A DNA stretch of 64,000 bases, from the NCBI RefSeq assembly GCF_035046485.1, contig NC_085137.1:481176252-481240251 (forward strand). Direction: 5' to 3'. This DNA comes from Aedes albopictus (taxonomy: Eukaryota; Arthropoda; Insecta; Diptera; Culicidae). Below, piece by piece: positions 1 to 12,050 of this stretch (positions are counted from its first letter, which is position 1; every line of letters begins with the position of its first letter). Both the position numbers and the translations under genes were made by a program. Below the pieces are notes generated by a model, which was not told the origin of the DNA, did not search any database, and saw nothing but the letters and a program-made list of their open reading frames with translations.

Positions 1-730
1 GACTGCTTTTATTAACTGAACAACGTTACTTGTGTATGACTAGGTTGACATTTCTAGGCTGCGCTTGAGAAAATGACAGTTTATCTAGGTAGGACCGATA
101 GGACAATTGATCGAATTTGAATATTTTTCATAGTATTTGTAGGAGGATGAATACATAAGCTGACAAGCAATCTTTATTTTTTTTTTAAATTTTATTGCAA
201 ACAACTGACCTACTCGACGTATTTTTGTTTATCTCTTAGATGGTACATATTATGACACCAACAGAAAAATATAAGAAGTTCAGTTACATGTTTCTGTGGG
301 TTTTGGATCGATGACAATTTAAGGACACAAGAGATGAACACAGAGAAGTAGAAAACGATTAGCGAAATAAAGAAAACAATTTGACACAGGATCGACTATA
401 TTTTAACATACGGGGTTCGATTGATTCGATGAAAAAAAAACAAACATACAACAACTGACTTAACAAGGAGAAAAACATATTGAACCATACCACAAAATCA
501 AGCAAGAAGACAAACACAAACCATGTGACCATAACACTACATAGGCAAATCTTGATTGACTGACCAATTGAAAAATTTTCAATCTTCTACCGTAACTTTC
601 TGAGTCAATTTGCAACAGTGTCTTAATGGAACATAAGGCAAACAGCCAGGAAAAATGCGAATACAGGATTTGACTTATGGACCAACAACAATTATGAAAC
701 CTCGTCATCCTGGGTTCGGAAAATGTTATC
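1..730. other. AT-rich stretch with no recognised gene
   Basis: I see no gene or mobile-element end that I can name here. Only short open frames without protein-like composition are present. Several A/T homopolymer runs occur. It ends at the hAT-like element that begins at 739. Confidence 0.5.
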
Positions 731-738
731 CATTACGG

Positions 739-2022
739 CGGTGATTCCCAAAGTGGGCGAAATCGCCCCCTAGGGGGCGAAAATCAGCTCGAAGGGGGCG
801 AAAATTTGAAAAACCAAAATTGGGGGGCGAAAATACTAAAAAGGGGGATTTTTTTTAAATAATTGAGGAATATTAAAAGTTTTGAAATGTATTGTATTGA
901 ATGTCAACTGAATCATTAAAACTCCCTAACATTTCAAGATTTTTTGGTTCTAGGATTCTTGAAAAATGTCTGTTTCGAAATTATTTAAATGAACAGAATT
1001 TTCGATGTTTATGTGAACTTTTTGGCAAAATTCTAAGAAAAATAGACGATTGCTACACGAATTTCCGAAAGAATTTTTGGTGATTCTGGAGATCTTATCA
1101 ATAAGAAACTCCTATGGCAAAAATTTCTTATTCCTTTCTGTAAAAATTATAAAAGGAACAGGGTTTATTTTTACTTGGTAAAAAAGTTTTTTTTTAAATT
1201 TATATGCGGTTTGTTTTTCATGAAAATTTCAACCAAAAACATGAAGTTTAAGATTAATCTTAGAACACTTTTCGGATGAAAGTCGTCACACATTGTTTAG
1301 AAATATTTCGGAGAAGCTACCCGAAGGAATTCTTAACGTAACTTATTGCTAGAAGCTATTTTAATTTTATTTTTTCCCAAATTCAGTGTTGTATTCCTTC
1401 AAAGCCATGTAATACATGTCTGCTTATTTTCCATTAAAAAGTTCTCCAATTTATGGGAAGCATGTCAATTCATTTCATTTTAAATTACTGAGCAAAGCTG
1501 ACTACATTCAAAAATACACCAATACGTTCTTGAGTTGCACTTTTTGCATAAAAGATATTTTTGTAATTGAGGGGACCAGAATCAGTGATCATTTTATTTT
1601 GATTTTGAGCTGAGCATATAAAACTCATCAGATTTCAAGCTTTTTTGAATTTCCCAGCAGTCTAATTAGAGTACTTGTGATCAAACATCTCGGGTGTTGA
1701 TGAACCCCCTTTTAGAACACTGGTAAAACATCTGGTTGAGGCTAAATGAGCGTTCGTTTTTACATGCAATGATAGTTTTTTTTTTCTCAAATGAGACAAT
1801 CAATGCATTTGGAAAATAACTCAATGAAAATGAGAGCGACACTAATTGAGATACATTAATTACCAATTTTCCACAGTAGCGTCAAAAGGTGGGCTTTCAA
1901 AGGCTTCCGCTTAGCAAATTTTCAGCCTTTTATCATGGAAAAATAAATCTCACTTAGGGGGACGAAAATGTTTTTCGCAAGCTCCAAGGGGGCGAAACCT
2001 CCTAAAAGTTTGGGAAACACTG
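739..2022. mobile_element. Non-autonomous hAT-like DNA transposon
   Basis: The ends are imperfect inverted repeats: GTGATTCCCAAA at the left and TTTGGGAAACACTG at the right, the usual form of hAT ends (CAGTGNTTCCCAAAC). Near-identical 8-bp target duplications flank it, CATTACGG at 731-738 and CATTAGGG at 2023-2030. Both subterminal regions carry short GGGGGCGAAA repeats (about 770-850 and 1960-2000). At 1284 bp it lacks a recognisable transposase. The frames at 901-1083 and 1416-1613 could be transposase debris but show no diagnostic motif. The 8-bp duplication and end sequence are seen; superfamily assignment is from family knowledge. Confidence 0.75.
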
Positions 2023-2295
2023 CATTAGGGTAACAGGGCAAAATTTATGTTATGTGTTGTATATGTCCGTATGTGATGTTCTAATTTATTACGCATTTGT
2101 AAGGTTCCACTACAAGATGTTATATTTTAATATGCATTATTAGTGCTTCATGATTTTCGTAATAAGGATTCATAGAAAAGTTTCAGGGATTTTCAAGAAG
2201 GTTTTGAAGTGATTCAAATGGTTTTGAAAGAATTCAAAGAGCCTAGTAACAGCTATTGTTGTCAACATCTCTTCTGTTATACCAGCCTCAAAATA

Positions 2296-4736
2296 GGTTG
2301 TATACCATTTCACCGAAAACCATCTTGCGGAATTTTTTTTCGCGGTGTAACATTTCGCGGAATGCACCATTTCACCGAATACCATTTCGCGGAACGACTT
2401 TTCGCGGAATGCACTGTTTCGCGGAATACCATTTCGCGGAATTCAATACTTTGCAAAAAATAATGGAATAACACATTATTTTCTCTGCTAAATTTCACTA
2501 GCTCCATCACCGATTCATGCACAATCATAATCACCTCAGCTCTACGCTGCCGTAATTCGGCAAAGTGACGTAAGCGCCACTCAAAATGTCGATATTTTTT
2601 GGTATATTTTATATAATATCTGATGTAAAAATAACACTGTGGTATGCCTGCTATATTATAATGCAAGATCTAGTCGTAATCTATCATCTATGGAAAGAAA
2701 CTTGAAGAATGAGCAAGAGTTTTATGCATAATAACCAAAAAACGGGCAAAAACTATCAATGTCGCTTACGTCACTTTGCAGAATTACGGCAGTACGATTG
2801 TACTAATTGATGTTAAATCTGTTACTTTTGTGAACAAAAATTTACCTTCTTTGATTCGTAGGCTGTTCTTGAGAGTTCTGAACGTCAGGCCAAAAGCCAT
2901 TCGGCCGAATGTCTTTAGGTCGAATGGAAATGAGGCCAAATAGACATTAGGCGCAATGACCAACAAGCCATCGTTGTCACATAAGTTGTACTTTCAAGCG
3001 CTTATATTTCTAACTCTTTCTGAGTTTTTGATTTTCTTAAAATAAGTCTGTTCTTTTCAGTAACGTTGTTGTTTGGCGACTGAATTGTTAAATTTTTCAT
3101 CATTTATCTTCTTCTTTTCAAAGACTTTTCATGTGATGTGTAGTTTTTAATGATCAAATTGATATCTCTATAGGAGATTTGACCTTCTTTTGATAATGGG
3201 CTGTTCTTTCAAGTTTACTGTTAAAAATGATGGCTAGTGACCAAACTGCTAACTTATCTGAGATTTTTGATTTTGTCAAAAATGGGCTGGTCTTTAGAGT
3301 AACACCACAGACAAACAGACGTATCACTTGGAACAAAATGCGATAAAAATTATCGTCACGAAAACATAATTGCCAATGCTAATTACGCTGTGGTTTGCAC
3401 ACCCACTGAGTAAATGGCGGTAGTTAGCAAACGTCAAACAGGAGGAAAACGATGCAAGCGTCATGAGCAAGCGTTCTGCGAACTACGGAATTTTTGAATA
3501 ATCCGTTAAAAAGGGAAACTATGGGAAGTGAGTAGAGTGAGACGCCTGTTTGTCTGTGGTAACTCTGCTGGTGAGTTTTTTGGTGGCCAAGCTGCTGACG
3601 TTAAAGATTTATTCTTCTTTAAGGTTGATGGATTCGTAATTGACATAGTCGTCATCATTGAAAATTCGAAAGCAGTTTTTTCATTCAAAACTAAAATTAC
3701 AGCTATAAAATGTATTCACTGCATTGCGGGTGGCGAATGAAGTACAGTGAACACATTTTCACTGCGGAAATTTCATTTTTGAACGAGAAAACTGCTTTCG
3801 TATTTTCAATGATGACGATTGTGTCAATGACGAATCCTTCCACCTTAAAACAAGGGCTGTTCATTCAAGTTGCACTGAAGTTATCTATTGGCGGTCTTAT
3901 TGCTAACTCTGTGGGAGATATGTTCTTTAGATCTTTCGAGGCCTATTATCTTATTGATCTAACATCTATTCAGCCCAATTATTGTTCGGCCCAACGTCCA
4001 TTCAGTGTAATCTCCTTCGGCCTAATGACCCAGAATTATAATTCAGCAACTGAATCTGCTTATCAGCTTCCACACTTTCACAGTTATCGATTGAAAACAT
4101 TGTAATTATGCCAAAATGATGCTATTTGTAAACAGTGTGACCGCGTAACCCATAAGCCAAGTAACACTCGTTAGTGATATTTTTACCAGATTTCTCTTTT
4201 ATTTATTGTTTGTAGGTTCTAACTAACTTAAACCGCTGTAATAGATATTAGAGAAAATCTAATTTTTGTATCACAGGTTTTTCCATCTTTCAAACAAACG
4301 CTGTTCTTAACAGATATGTTGTTATGTTCAATACAAAACTTTTTCTTCTTCTGGTCAAAACTGTTCTTTCATAAATTGTATGCATTATACTTATTTTGGC
4401 ATAACTGCTAAATTAATATTATCTGACAATTTCCCTTCTTTCATACATAGGCTGTTCTTCCAAAATATACTGATACAAAAATGAATTTTTGATTTGAAGT
4501 ATTCCATTTTTCATGTGCTGATTTTAATTTTGAATTTCATCATGATGTTGTCTCTCGATAAGTTAAATTATTTGCTCTTATTAACGATTTTCCGCGAAAC
4601 GGTACATTCCGCCAAATGGTTTTCGACGGAACGGTGCATTTCGTAAAATGGTTCATTCCGCCAAATGTCATCCCGCGAAATGTTACACCGCGAAAAGGAA
4701 CTCCGCGAAATGGTTTTCGGCGAAATGTTATACAAT
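2296..4736. mobile_element. MULE-like element with long, internally repeated terminal inverted repeats
   Basis: About 150 bp at each end (2296-2460 and 4580-4736) are inverted copies of each other, built from a repeated unit close to ATTTCGCGGAATGCACC. A perfect 10-bp direct repeat, CCTCAAAATA, flanks the unit (2286-2295 and 4737-4746). Long terminal repeats with a 9-11 bp target duplication are typical of Mutator-like elements, so I infer a non-autonomous MULE. No transposase frame is visible in the 2.4 kb interior. It contains a nested MITE (3306-3558) and a further imperfect inverted pair at about 2880-2960 and 3965-4030. Confidence 0.65.
3306..3558. mobile_element. MITE of the CACAGACAAACAGACG family, nested copy
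   Basis: The terminal inverted repeat CACAGACAAACAG reads inward from both sides. Related copies lie at 26067-26325 and, truncated, near 37213-37420. The interior shares the stretch around GCGTCAAAC and AAACGATG with the copy at 26067. Its flanks are palindromic rather than a clean direct repeat, so the target duplication here is uncertain. Confidence 0.6.
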
Positions 4737-4849
4737 CCTCAAAATATGCTGATCAAACGAGAATGGGCCCCAAATATCACTACTGTCAACCAATATATGC
4801 GTGTCATTGGTGTGGATTCAAGGGACTTTCAGTGGAAAATGAAAGATTT

Positions 4850-5670
4850 AAGTAGGATTCCAGATAGGTTTCAGAAGGTTTCCAGAGTTCAGAGGAATAT
4901 AAGGACCAACCAAGCTGTAATTCTCCTGGAACGGCTTTGAAACTCTCTGGAGCTCCCTATTCCAGGAAGGATATCATGGAATCGATATCTTCTTTAAATC
5001 TCCAGCAACCTCCTGAAATCCTCTTGAACTTCACTGAAATCCCTTGAACCCCGCCTTTGAAGCAAATTTACTGAAAAGATTTGTTGATTACTACATGAAT
5101 AAGATGAATTTTTGTAACACTGTTCCAAGGGATACAGGGGGATTTCAAGAAAGATTCAGGAAATTTCCAGCCGAGGTTTCAATCTATTTCAGAGTTTTAG
5201 GTGATATCAGGGATACATCCCCTGAAACGCCCCTAAAACCGCCCAAAACCCCGAGAATACCCCTTGGTATCTCCTTTCAACGCCTCTGAAACATAATGGT
5301 ACACCCTTGAAACTCTCTGAAGCACCCCTCAAGCCCCTTGAAAACCCCTAGCAAGCTCCTGAAACACCCTGGAACGCCTTCGAGAGCACCTGCAACACTG
5401 CTGGAGAACCTTCATCATAATGCTTTCATCCGTCAAAAGTAGTGATGAATCCTCGGAACACACCTGGGATCTTTTCAACCCCCTGTAAAACCTCTGAAAT
5501 GTCCTTGAAACCCCTTGAAAACCTTTAATTCGCTACTGAAACCCTTTGAATCAGCCTGAAATACCCCTGGGGTCTCCTTAACCCTATGAATCCCTCTGGC
5601 ACATATCATTGAACCCCTTGAAAATCCCTGGAACGTTCCTAAGGTTCACTGAAACATCCCTTGAACGCCC
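4850..5670. repeat. Degenerate repeat stretch rich in CCTTGAAACCCC-like units
   Basis: This stretch is dominated by irregularly spaced variants of CCTTGAAA(A/C)CCC and CCTGAAACC, with no constant period by eye. It resembles the degenerate array in the MTF-1 intron in style but not sequence. No gene is visible; the open frame at 5044-5289 is a by-product of the repeat. Confidence 0.55.
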
Positions 5671-5682
5671 CTTGAAATGCAC

Positions 5683-5870
5683 TTTTTTTTAATTTTTTCA
5701 TCTGTATTAACGAGATTTTTAGCCCTAGGCTAGTTCATCTCGGGATACACCCTTTACTTTCCTTCCGAAAGAAGAACTCACTTTTTGTGAGTTTGTCGGG
5801 ACTGGGATTCGATCCCAGGTCCTCGGCATGACAGTTACGTGCTTTGATCATCACACCAGGTCCGCTCCGC
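5683..5870 (-). mobile_element. Feilai-like tRNA-derived SINE
   Basis: Read on the minus strand it begins GCGGACCTGGTGTGATG, contains a B-box-like GGGATCGAATCCCAG, then a tRNA-unrelated body ending near CTCGTTAATACA and an A-rich tail. A perfect 9-bp target duplication GAAATGCAC flanks it (5674-5682, 5871-5879). The layout matches the Aedes Feilai SINE family as I know it. Feilai-type SINEs are transcribed by RNA polymerase III and mobilised by LINE proteins. Confidence 0.8.
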
Positions 5871-6010
5871 GAAATGCACAATTAGGTAAAATGAAAAAAG
5901 CGAGAATTACTGAAGTTCGATTCATAATAAAATTTTCTGAAACTGTTAAACATTTGGGTAGTGTTCAGCAATTGGCGAATTGAAAATGATGTTGTTACAA
6001 TATACGTATA

Positions 6011-7962
6011 CAGCCATTCCATAGAAAAACGATATAGTGCAACTCCGATTGTCGTAAAACCTGGTGGGTTCGTAGTTCTTCGAAAATAATTAGACCCGTA
6101 TTCGTCATGAGGGTGACCTATTTTCAGATAGGGTAGCCCTAAAAATCAAGTTTTTTTTTAACTAAATTTTTTCAAAAAATCATAACGATTTGAAACTTCT
6201 TTTTTTTTGTTTGAAAGCTATTGAATTCTACTTTTCATGAAAAATACGTTGTCTGGGCCAAATTTGGTTTTTGTGTAAGAAATATGCAAATATATCAGTT
6301 TTTTTCACGTTTTCATGGTCTCGGGGCCAAAGAGGTACCGTAATTTTATATTTTTACCAGAAAACTTAGGAAATTTGGCGTAAATTATCAAAAAATCATA
6401 GATGTATGTTTTTTAGTTTTTAAGATATGATTTTTTGAACATAAAAGGCAAAATTTTCCCATACCAATTTTTTTTTTAATTTGATTTTATTTTGAATCCT
6501 TATAAAGACCAGAATCCAAAAAGGCCAGGAATCACTCAAAAAAGCAATACATGGCATAGTTTTACGATAATTTACAATTTTAGGCAATTTTAGAGCAGCT
6601 AGTATCAAATTATATGACCCTCTATATTCAAAAAATCATATCTCAAAAACTTAAAAAAAACATACATTTCTGTTTTTCTATACAGGGGACTCAAAATAAC
6701 TGGGACAGGTAAAAATTCCACTTTTCAAAAATGTTTAACTAGCTGTAACTTTTCGAAAAGGGCATCAAATATTCTCAAATTTTTACTGTAAGTTCATCAA
6801 CTAGTTGTGCATCAGTGGTCGAAATTTGGAAAAGATCGGGCTATTCTTCACGAAGTTATAAAAGTTCTAGAAAAAGGTATAAATATTTGATAGCCAACTT
6901 TAAGCTGTTATATCTCCGGATTCAATGAGCGGAATGCAATGGAATTTTGATCATTTATGACTTATATAATGAGCTATTAAAAACTTTTGACTAAACTTAA
7001 AATTCTTTACACGAAAGAAAATCATAACGATTAGATTATTTTTCTAATATAAAACCAATTTATCCAAAACTTCATCATCGTTTCAAAATTTGAGATAGTA
7101 ATTATAGTTCATTTAAATCCCCTCTAATTGACTTGAATATATTTATGTTTCAAAGGAAAGCAACCAAAATGCCGGCATTAAATTGAAAACGTAATGGGAT
7201 GCATATGAAAAATAGATAAATTTACTAAAAAAAACATATAATAAATGAAATCGCTATAACTTTCTTTTTTCTTATTAATAATTTCAAATTAAGTCAACTG
7301 TTTTTCAAAGTTCATTATATTAGTCATAAATGATCAAAATTTCATTGCATTCGGTTCATTGAATCCGGAGATATAACAGCTCAAAGTTGGCCATCGGATA
7401 ATTATACCTTTTTCTAGAATCTTAATAACTTCGTGTAGAATGGCCCGATCTTTTCCAAATTCGAACCACTGATACACAATTAGTTGATGAGCTTACAGTC
7501 AAAATTTGAGAATATTTGATGCCCTTTTCGAAGAGTTACAGCGAGTTGAACATTTTTTGAAATGTGAAAATTTTACCTGTCCCAGTTACTTTGAGTATCC
7601 CCTGTATGTTACGCCAAGTCGCAAATTTCATGAATTTTATGATAAAAATATAAAACCAGTGAAAAAACTAATATATTTGCATATTTTTTGCACAAAAACA
7701 CAATTTGGCCCATTCACCGCATTTTTCCTGAAAACTAGAATTCAATAGCTTTTAAACAAAAAAAGAAGTTCAAAATCGGTTAACTGGTTCAAAAGTTATG
7801 ATTTTTTGAAAATAAAAATAGTTTTGAAAAACCTTGATTTTTAGAACCACTCTATCTGAAAATTGGTCACCCTAATGACGGAATAAAAAAAAATACGGGT
7901 CTAATTATTTTCGAAGAACTACGAACCCACCAAGTTTCACCAGTTTTTCTATGGAATGGCTG
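6011..7962. mobile_element. Large TA-flanked hairpin element
   Basis: The ends are inverted copies starting CAGCCATTCCATAGAAAAAC, and homology between the arms continues for several hundred bases (about 6011-6450 with 7615-7962). TA dinucleotides flank both ends (6009-6010, 7963-7964), as expected for Tc1/mariner-type insertion. No coding sequence is seen. A second TA element (6683-7604) lies in its middle. Confidence 0.65.
6683..7604. mobile_element. TA-flanked near-palindromic element nested in 6011-7962
   Basis: The terminal inverted repeat begins CAGGGGACTC and continues through ACTGGGACAGGTAAAA, with TA on both sides (6681-6682, 7605-7606). The arms match over roughly 300 bp each, including the inverted pair around ATCTCCGGATTCAATGA (about 6910 and 7360). 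The whole 922-bp unit could fold back on itself. No transposase frame is present. Confidence 0.75.
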
Positions 7963-7964
7963 TA

Positions 7965-8537
7965 TATTTAGATTTTTTTATCAGTTAGCGAAGCTACTCA
8001 GTCCTACTAATCAAAACAAGAGCAAAGCGGACATCGGACATGTTACGCTTTTATAACGTTTTACAACAGGCTATCAACAACATTGTCGTCGGTTCGTTAG
8101 TGGTGCACCACTCAGGCGAGAACGACACCTGACGTATGAACGGTTGCAACCTGCATACTCAGATCAACAACCGCAATATATTCGATTCAAACAAGACCAC
8201 ATCAAAATATGAGAAAATGCTACGCCTTTTTATATTTATTTTTCTGTTTTTTTTGCCCATCATCGGAACTTTTGTTGTCGGATTTTTTATTAATAGATTT
8301 CGGTTACAGTCGAAGATGACGGTAACCACAGCAGCACAGCTGGTGGTCGCAGTTAGTGGTACCACGGCGCGCGGCTTTTCGTACGTGTATCATTTCCATC
8401 GTATCTTTTTTTCCTGCTTCAACCGGCTATCTGTTTTTTAATTGTTGGACTATAAAAGGGGAGAGTGGAGTGATATGCACTTTTGTGGTGAAATTTAATT
8501 AAAGTATAACAACAATTAGTAAACAAAATACCAAATA
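7965..8537. other. Unassigned stretch with one short hydrophobic open frame
   Basis: A 101-codon frame at 8136-8441 (+) contains a hydrophobic run that could be one membrane segment. It has no recognisable domain, splice context or homolog that I know, so I do not call it a gene. Nothing else is identifiable. Confidence 0.35.
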
Positions 8538-8750
8538 CAGTATTGTTCCGATTTTATCACCCCACTTTTCGAAAATATTTTAAAACATACAAAATCTATA
8601 TACGTTTTCAATATTTTTACTGCTGCAAAGCGTGCTTTCCACATTTATCTTGAAGTAGAGGAGGGACATATACTTTCAAATATAACAGAAAATTTCGGAA
8701 GGGAGGATGTGATGAAGGGAAGGGGTGATGAAGAAATCGGAACATTACTG
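8538..8750. mobile_element. TA-flanked MITE with CAGTA(T/A)TGTTCCG ends
   Basis: The ends are CAGTATTGTTCCGATTTTAT and the complement of CAGTAATGTTCCGATTTCTT. TA flanks both sides (8536-8537, 8751-8752). A second, 5'-truncated copy lies at about 26812-27001, where the right end and internal sequence are clearly recognisable. The ends are consistent with a Tc1/mariner-type MITE. Confidence 0.75.
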
Positions 8751-8839
8751 TAGTACTCGCTGGGAATTAGAATAGGGTGATGATGAACCTGGGCTTGTTA
8801 GTGGAATACCTGTAAGTAAAAAGAAAATCGAGTTAAGTA

Positions 8840-9096
8840 CACTACCCGTCATAAGTACGGACTCACAAAAAGTATTGCAACAATATTGCATCACCCTGAC
8901 TCACCTCGATATCTCCAAAACCTGAGGACTTACAAAGATGCTGTCTTCAGGAAAGTTATTCAGAAGATCAAAAGCAACAACTTTTCTGAAGGCGGCATTT
9001 CCGTAGGTGTGCTGGTTTTAAAGATATCGAGGTGAGTCAGGGTGATGCAATATTGTTGCAATACTTTTTGTGAGTCCGTACTTATGACGGGTAGTG
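8840..9096. mobile_element. TA-flanked palindromic MITE (CACTACCCGTCATAAGTACG ends)
   Basis: The terminal inverted repeats are essentially perfect over about 70 bp and start CACTACCCGTCATAAGTACG. TA target duplications are at 8838-8839 and 9097-9098. The 257-bp element has no coding capacity. It sits 36 bp beyond the 3' end of the RTE reading frame. Tc1/mariner-type mobilisation is inferred from the TA site. Confidence 0.85.
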
Positions 9097-9132
9097 TACC
9101 TACCTTGATACCTTGTTGGCTACAGAGTAACT

Positions 9133-11994
9133 TTACTCCAATGCCGAGCGTATAGTAGAGCACCATCTTTGTCGGTCTTGGGCGATGTTCCTCCAGTTTC
9201 CCCGAACGTGTAGGGATCGTAGATCTTCTTCAACCGCGTGCAGCCAGCGAGTTCGCGGCCGCCCACGAAGTCGCCTACCTCTACCGGGTTCTCTGCTGAA
9301 TATTGTTTTCGCTATTCTTTCTTCCGACATTCGCACTACGTGTCCAGCCCACTGAAGTCTGCCGTATTTTATACGTTTCACAATATTCGCCTCTTCGTAC
9401 ACTTGGTACAACTCGTGATTCATGCGTCTGCGCCACACTCCATTTTCTTGTTTCCCACCGAGAATTGTCCGCAGCACTTTGCGCGTTTGCAAGTTACGGG
9501 ACCTAAGCTGGCTACGCAATCCGTAAAAGGCCCTATTCGCAGCTGCAATACGCCTTTTCACTTCACGGGAAACGTCATTGTCACATGTCACAAGTGTTCC
9601 AAGATAAACAAATTCTTCAACAACTTCAAACACTTCCCCATCAATCACTACCTCAGCACTAACACCACTAGGCCTGCTTCTATCTCTACCCGCTATCATG
9701 TACTTCGTCTTGGTAGAGTTAATCGTCAAGCCTATCCTCGCTGTCTCTCTCTTCAGAGGAGCATAAGCTTCCTCCACTGCCCTACGATCGATGCCGATGA
9801 GATCAATATCGTCCGCAAAACCGAGGAGCATGTGCGACCGTGTGATGATAGAGCCATTCCTCTGCACGCCTGACCTCCTAATCGCTCCTTCGAGTGCAAT
9901 GTTGAACAATAAATTTGAAAGAGCATCCCCCTGCTTCAATCCATCCAAGGTCACAAACGACGTAGACACTTCGTCCGCGATCCGAATACTTGATTTTGAT
10001 CCATCCAGCGTTGCGCGTATCAGCCTAATTAGTTTCGCCGGAAAACCATGTTCTGACATTATCTGCCAAAGCTCATTTCTTTTCACTGAATCGTACGCTG
10101 CTTTAAAATCAATGAACAGATGGTGAGTCTGCAAGTTATATTCCCGAAATTTATCTAGGATCATCCGCAGGGTAAACATTTGATCCGTCGTTGATCGGCC
10201 CTCACGAAAACCAGCCTGGTATTCGCCGACGAAGGGCTCCTCAAGAGGTCGCAGTCTGTTGAACAGGACACGCGACAGTATCTTATACGCCGAATTTAAA
10301 AGGGTAATCCCTCTGTAATTGACACACTCCAGTCTGTGCCCTTTCTTGTAGATTGGGCATATGAGGCCATCCAACCAACTAGTGGGCAATTCTTCATCCT
10401 CCCAAATCTTTATAATAATCTGATGGATTGATTGATGTAGCTGCTCGCTTCCGTGCTTAAGAAGTTCGACCGGGATCTCGTCCTTCCCAGCAGCCTTGCT
10501 GTTTTTCAGCTCCTTAAGGGCCTTTTAAACCTCATCCAGTGTTGGTGGTTCCACTGCTTGACTGTCATCCATTATGTTAATCCTGTTCCTGGGTGCTCCT
10601 TCGCTGCTACCATTCAACAAATCTTCGAAGTGCTCCTTCCACCTGGCTGCCACCATTGTTTTGTCTGTCAGCAAATTTCCTTCCCGGTCATTGCACATGG
10701 CGGGCACTGGCGCAGTCTTGTGCCGCGCGCCATTGACAGTTGCATAAAATCTCCGCATATCGTTCCTGTCCATACTTTCCTGCGCTTCAGCAATAACACT
10801 CTCTTCGTGTTGCCGTTTTTTCCTGCGGTGAATTCGTTTCTCTTCTGCTCTTGCAACCCTGTACCGCTCTCTGTTCTGCCGGGTACCGGCCACTAGCATT
10901 CGACTTCTGGCGGCATTCTTTTCGTTCGTCGCTCGTTGGCAGTCCTCGTCAAACCAACCATTACGTTGGCGTCGCTGAGCGGTACCAATCACCTCTTGCG
11001 CTGTTGTTGTCACTGCTTCGTGGATACTTCCCCACAAGCTGTTGACATCTCCAGATCCGTTGGTCTCTCCTATCCTCTCGTCTAGCTTCTGATGGTACTG
11101 TGCAGCAACCCCTTCGGCTGACAAGCGCTGGATATTGAAACGCATCGTCCTGTTGTTTCTTGAACTCGTGACGCTGGATAATCGCGCCCGAATTTTAGCG
11201 GCTACAAGATAATGATCCGAGTCGATGTTCGGGCCTCTGTAGGACCTCACATCTATGACGTCCGAGAAATGTCGCCCGTCGACCAGCACGTGGTCTATCT
11301 GGGAGCAAGTGTCACCACTCGGATGTCGCCAGGTGTGTTTTCGGATATTCTTACGTGCGAAGTAGGTACTGCTGATTGCCATCCCTCTAGCAGCAGCGAA
11401 TGTCACAAGGCGCAGACCATTATCGTTGGTAACAGAATGAAGGCTTTCCGTTCCAATGACAGGCCGAAAGAAACTTTCTCTGCCGATCTGCGCATTTGCA
11501 TCTCCGATGACTATTTTGACATCTTGTTTTGGGCACTCTCCGTAGGCCTTATCAAGGCTCTCATAGAACTCATCCTTCATGTCATCGGGTTTGTCGTTCG
11601 TTGGCGCATAGATGCTGATCAGGCTGTAGTTGAAGAACTTGCCCTTCATCCTCAACACACAGATTCGGTCGCTTATCGGCTTCCACCGAATAACTCGCTT
11701 CATCTGCTTCCCGATCACTATAAAGCCAACTCCGCGTTCTGCCTTATCGCCGCCGCTGTAGTAGATGTGGTACTTGAATGAAGTGTTGGCGATGGGATCC
11801 ACCGCTCGGAATTCGCGTTCTCCAGTTTTGGGCCAGCGTATCTCCTGGATAGCGGCCACATTAACGCCGACATTCCGCAGTTCACGAGCCAGGAGCCCAA
11901 CACGTGCGGGTTCATTCAAAGTTCTCACGTTCCAAGATCCGACTTTCCAATCGTTGTCCTTTATTCGTTGCCGGGTCTGTTGCCGTTGAATCAA
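9133..11994 (-). mobile_element. RTE-type non-LTR retrotransposon ORF (endonuclease + reverse transcriptase), one nonsense codon
   Basis: One minus-strand frame runs from ATG at 11994 to the stop at 9133, broken only by a TAA at 10525-10527; both halves are in the same frame. The first ~490 residues form an exonuclease-endonuclease-phosphatase fold domain (starting KVGSWNVRTL, with a conserved SDH motif), which nicks target DNA. The rest is a reverse transcriptase with the catalytic FADD motif, followed by the RTE-style C-terminus (LQWAGHVVRM, RGRPRTRW). About 40 residues expected between the LRSRNLQT segment and VLRTILGG are missing in frame, compared with relatives as I recall them. The element is probably dead. 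No 3' tail or target duplication was delimited; the 5' end lies between 11994 and about 12050. Confidence 0.9.
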
Positions 11995-12050
11995 TCCGTT
12001 TACTCTACTATTGCTTTTCTGGGTGTTTGAAGGTTTTCAGGTTCATCGAG

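Noticed and set aside
8136..8441. 101-codon frame with a hydrophobic segment
   Set aside because: No homology recognised and no splice or promoter support; hydrophobicity comes from a T-rich stretch.
9238..9873. 211-codon frame on + opposite the RTE
   Set aside because: It is antisense to the reverse transcriptase frame, which has clear catalytic motifs.
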